DNA from: Sphingobacterium sp. HMA12
GTDB taxonomy: Bacteria; Bacteroidota; Bacteroidia; Sphingobacteriales; Sphingobacteriaceae
Direction of reading: 5' to 3'
Length of the DNA stretch: 64,000 bases
NCBI RefSeq assembly: GCF_002933815.1
Contig: NZ_BEYR01000002.1
Location: 124,001-188,000 of the forward strand
Each line of letters opens with the position of its first letter. Within the stretch, counting starts at the first letter, position 1. Of this stretch, positions 61,357 through 64,000 are shown piece after piece. The position numbers and the translations under genes were made by a program. The notes beneath the pieces are model-generated. The model was not told the origin of the DNA, made no database searches, and saw nothing but the letters and a program-made list of their open reading frames with translations.

Positions 61357-61776
61357 ATGGAAGAAGAAAAATTTTCACTTAGTGGTACTTTCCAGAAAAC
61401 CAAGGAGTACATAGATTCCCAGTTTAAGCTTGTTAAATTGAAGACAATCGAGCGTTCATCGCGCCTGATTGCTAGTTTAGTAGTAGATGCGACCAAATTA
61501 ATCTTTACTTTGTTTGTTGTCTTTTTCTTATGTTTAGCATTGGGATTTTGGCTAGGTGAACTATTGGGAAGCTATTCATTGGGATTCTTGGCAACAGCGG
61601 GTATTTTTATGGTGATTATCGTGATCATACGAGTTTTTGAACCCGCTTTGGAGTCGAAGTTTATGGATCTTTCTATCCGCCGCTTTTTGGCCAAATGGAA
61701 TGATGAAATCGAGGAAGAAGAGGAAGACTTGAAAAAAAAGGAAAAATTTGATAGAGAAGGGGCTACAAATGAATAA
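61357..61776 (+). CDS. YqjE/holin-superfamily-like membrane protein
   Basis: A 139-residue protein with two strong helices (LIFTLFVVFFLCLALGFWLG and LGFLATAGIFMVIIVIIRVF) between charged ends. The C-terminus has a run of Glu/Lys (DEIEEEEEDLKKKEKFDRE). This resembles the phage-holin-superfamily III/YqjE group found with YqjD-like proteins. No phage genes are near, so a lysis role is unlikely. It overlaps the next gene by 8 bp and is thus coupled to it. Confidence 0.7.
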   Translation: MEEEKFSLSGTFQKTKEYIDSQFKLVKLKTIERSSRLIASLVVDATKLIFTLFVVFFLCLALGFWLGELLGSYSLGFLATAGIFMVIIVIIRVFEPALESKFMDLSIRRFLAKWNDEIEEEEEDLKKKEKFDREGATNE

Positions 61777-62272
61777 TAAGCAGACGAAAATACGCAATTT
61801 AAAAGAGCTTAAGGAAGAAATTGCTCGTTTGAAAGAACTTAAAAACGAACAGGAAGCTTACTTGAAAGCACAATTCACTTTGTTTAATAATAAGATTGAA
61901 GCTCCAATCCGATTTTTCAATTCATTAAAAAATAATATTCCCGGAGTAAATATCGTTCAGCAATTATTTGCAAAAAGTAATAATCCCGATTCAGATTGGT
62001 TGACAAAAACCCTGCGTATAGGTGTTCCTTTTATTATGAACAGATTGTTTCTGAAGAACACAGGCGTACTGAAAAAGGCACTGATGTTGTTGTTGTCTGA
62101 GCGTGCTGTCGGTCAGATCAATCAGGATAAAATCAGTGGTTTAATCGGCAAACTCACTAACTTTATTCGTCCCAAAAAGAAGAAGAAGAAAGGCTCACAA
62201 ATTGAAGGAGACGTTCCACTTAAAGATGAAGTCAACGAATATGGTATTCCTTCCTATAGTGAAACCTATTAG
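61769..62272 (+). CDS. Unknown small protein of the YtxH/YqjE row
   Basis: A 167-residue protein from ATG 61769, which overlaps the stop of the preceding gene. The N-terminus is highly charged and likely helical or coiled ([25 protein letters not shown]). One hydrophobic or amphipathic segment follows ([19 protein letters not shown]), then the Lys-rich patch [10 protein letters not shown]. No family was recognised. The position fits a YqjK-like partner. The stop overlaps the fcl stop by four bases (convergent). Confidence 0.65.
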   Translation: MNNKQTKIRNLKELKEEIARLKELKNEQEAYLKAQFTLFNNKIEAPIRFFNSLKNNIPGVNIVQQLFAKSNNPDSDWLTKTLRIGVPFIMNRLFLKNTGVLKKALMLLLSERAVGQINQDKISGLIGKLTNFIRPKKKKKKGSQIEGDVPLKDEVNEYGIPSYSETY

Positions 62273-63207
62273 GAGTTTGCTTCCTCTTTTTTCAGGAAGT
62301 CAGCATAAGCCAATTTAATTCCCTCGCGGAGATTGATTTTATGCTTCCAACCTAATGCGTGCAATTTGGATACATCCATTAATTTGCGTGGTGTTCCGTC
62401 AGGTTTACTGCTATCGAATGAGATTTTGCCTTTATATCCGATAACTTCTTTAATGAGCTCGGCAAGGTCCTTTATGCTGAGGTCTTCGCCGATACCGATA
62501 TTAACAAACTGTTTTTCATTATAATTATTCATTAGGAAGACACAGGCATCAGCCAGATCATCTGAAAAAAGAAATTCCCTTAGGGGAGTTCCGGTACCCC
62601 AGATAACAACTTCATCCAAGTTGTTTACCTTAGCTTCATGAAATCTACGGATCAGGGCCGGTAGGACATGCGAGTTTTGCGGATGATAATTATCGTTGAT
62701 ACCATACAGATTGGTTGGCATCACTGATATAAAGTTACAGCCATATTGGTCACGAAAGGCTTCGGCCATTTTAATACCAGCTATTTTGGCGATTGCGTAA
62801 GGCTCATTGGTGGGCTCAAGCGTGCCCGTCAATAATAGATCCTCGTTTAAAGGCTGCGGGGCCATTTTGGGATAGATGCAACTCGAACCTAAAAACATCA
62901 ATTTTGTAACTTCATTATCGTAGGAGGACTTAATGACATTATTCTGTATTGCCATATTTTCGTAGATGAAATCCGCACGATAGGTATTATTGGCCATGAT
63001 TCCACCAACTTTAGCCGCAGCCAGGAAGACATAATCAGGTTTCTCTTCGTTGAAAAAATCAGCAACTGCCTGTTGGTTGCGCAGATCTAATTCTTGAGAC
63101 GTACGAGTTACGATGTTATTGTACCCCAGTTCCGTTAATTTGCGATATATTGCTGATCCGACCATTCCTCGATGGCCTGCTACGTAAATTTTAGCGTCTT
63201 TTTCCAC
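62269..63207 (-). CDS. fcl: GDP-L-fucose synthase
   Basis: A 312-residue short-chain dehydrogenase/epimerase. The N-terminal [19 protein letters not shown] is the NADP motif G-x-x-G-x-x-[37 protein letters not shown] and [18 protein letters not shown] (Tyr-x3-Lys) complete the Fcl/WcaG set, and a C-terminal substrate lid follows. It turns GDP-4-keto-6-deoxymannose into GDP-L-fucose with NADPH for surface glycans. GMD, which makes the substrate, is not in the window. Confidence 0.93.
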   Translation of the reverse strand: MEKDAKIYVAGHRGMVGSAIYRKLTELGYNNIVTRTSQELDLRNQQAVADFFNEEKPDYVFLAAAKVGGIMANNTYRADFIYENMAIQNNVIKSSYDNEVTKLMFLGSSCIYPKMAPQPLNEDLLLTGTLEPTNEPYAIAKIAGIKMAEAFRDQYGCNFISVMPTNLYGINDNYHPQNSHVLPALIRRFHEAKVNNLDEVVIWGTGTPLREFLFSDDLADACVFLMNNYNEKQFVNIGIGEDLSIKDLAELIKEVIGYKGKISFDSSKPDGTPRKLMDVSKLHALGWKHKINLREGIKLAYADFLKKEEANS

Positions 63208-63363
63208 GATAAGTTATTGATTCCTGCAAACTTAGATAAATTGCTTTTTATATGCAATATAAATTGCCTGTGTAAAGACATTTTATCGGTATTCCCGCGG
63301 GCATCAAGATTTATTTTTTTTAGCGGGAATATAAGGTTATTTTTGCGGGATATTAATTAAAAA

Positions 63364-64000
63364 ATGGGAAAGGATAAACTACGTAAATTTGCCGAAGTAG
63401 CGACTTTTGAGAATGTCATCCAGCTCGATGCCGGCAAAGAATATAAAGGAAAATGGGCGGAGAAGCAATTTGGAAATACAAACCCGGTTGTTTTGGAACT
63501 TGCCTGTGGTAAAGGAGAATATACGGTGAATTTGGCGCGCTTGTTTCCGGAAAAGAACTTTATTGGTATTGATTTTAAGGGCAACCGTATTTGGCGTGGT
63601 GCAAAAACAGCATTGGAAGATGGTATCAAGAATGTCGCATTTTTAAGGATACAGATTGAAACGCTTCTTGAGCACTTTGCTGAAAATGAAATTGATGAAA
63701 TTTGGATTACCTTTCCAGATCCACAGCCGCAGGACAGTCGCGAAAAGAAACGCTTGACAGGTCCTAAATTTTTGGACCGTTACAAGATTGTCATGAAGCC
63801 AGAAGGGATGATGAATCTAAAGACAGATAACGATGGTTTCTATGCGTATACCCTGGAGCAAATAGAGCTACAGAACCTAAAAAAATATAAAGAGACAACA
63901 GATCTGTACCGCTCTGACTTGGTCGATAATGTTTTATCAATCAAGACGTACTATGAGAAAAAGTATCTCGCCGACGATAAGAATATAAACTATGTGAAAT
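63364..64000 (+). CDS. trmB: tRNA (guanine46-N7)-methyltransferase, cut by the window edge
   Basis: The frame from ATG 63364 stays open to 64000 (about 212 codons), so the last few residues are missing. It reads MGKDKLRKFAEVATFENVIQ at the start, VVLELACGKGEYTVNLARL as the SAM-binding motif, and IWITFPDPQPQDSREKKRL as the conserved FPDP block of TrmB. It methylates G46 of tRNAs to m7G. Only the 3' end is outside the window. Confidence 0.92.
   Translation, partial: MGKDKLRKFAEVATFENVIQLDAGKEYKGKWAEKQFGNTNPVVLELACGKGEYTVNLARLFPEKNFIGIDFKGNRIWRGAKTALEDGIKNVAFLRIQIETLLEHFAENEIDEIWITFPDPQPQDSREKKRLTGPKFLDRYKIVMKPEGMMNLKTDNDGFYAYTLEQIELQNLKKYKETTDLYRSDLVDNVLSIKTYYEKKYLADDKNINYVK

Noticed and set aside
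61357..61776. Holin-like gene as a sign of prophage
   Set aside because: No integrase, capsid, lysin or terminase gene is nearby, and the neighbours are YtxH-like and an unknown small protein, so a stress-type membrane protein is more likely.

Overview
The window looks like chromosomal DNA from a Bacteroidota species of the family Sphingobacteriaceae, most like Sphingobacterium. Signs seen in the sequence are Bacteroidota-type promoters (TAnnTTTG at -7, in the best cases TTG or TTTG about 20 bp upstream), an AT-rich background, an outer-membrane beta-barrel protein with a carboxypeptidase-regulatory-like N-terminus, DUF4369/TlpA and DUF4293 proteins, a PadR/PspC pair, and a family 10 pectate lyase. 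No phage, insertion sequence, CRISPR array or rRNA was seen. Most of the window is ordinary core genome, with one large catabolic locus.

Layout. 1-8.9 kb: a glycosyltransferase, an MprF-like lipid aminoacyltransferase/flippase beside a periplasmic VirJ/AcvB-like hydrolase, a flavin-dependent oxidoreductase, MiaE, RlmN, ComF and VanZ. 8.9-13.6 kb: a PadR regulator with a likely self-operator, a coupled PspC membrane protein and an outer-membrane barrel. 13.6-30 kb: a pectin/galacturonate locus. It has a LacI-type regulator and a rhamnogalacturonan acetylesterase diverging from a 28-bp palindrome, then a long minus-strand gene train (polygalacturonase, GH88/105 hydrolase, PL10 pectate lyase, UxaB, UxaA, UxaC, KdgK, KdgA, hexuronate permease, GapN-like dehydrogenase). 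Secreted enzymes cut pectin. UxaC, UxaB, UxaA, KdgK and KdgA then take D-galacturonate to pyruvate and glyceraldehyde-3-phosphate, and the GapN-like enzyme may oxidise the latter. Half-copies of the palindrome lie upstream of the train, suggesting a single regulon.

30.5-39.5 kb: MurF, TruA, an ABC exporter, a NeuD-like acyltransferase, small membrane or secreted unknowns, uracil-DNA glycosylase, and an Lrp regulator in tandem with a protein resembling permuted NlpC/P60 enzymes. 39.8-45.2 kb: sufBCD for Fe-S assembly, an MFS exporter and tRNA-Gly(GCC). 45.3-50.9 kb: an FAD oxidoreductase, a LemA-TPM-TPM cluster, a TlpA-like thioredoxin and a lipoprotein preceded by a coupled small ORF. 51-64 kb: PfkA, a DsbD whose N-terminal domain is a separate gene, BirA, RsfS, FtsH, a LUD protein, a rhomboid protease, YifB/ComM, a three-gene YtxH/YqjE-like membrane cluster, GDP-fucose synthase and a truncated TrmB.

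The points most worth following are the LacI regulon sites, the MprF plus VirJ pairing, several promoters so close to start codons that the mRNAs should be leaderless, the GapN-like enzyme with an altered general-base position, and the small coupled ORF at 50.3 kb. I found no clearly new multi-gene defence or mobile system.
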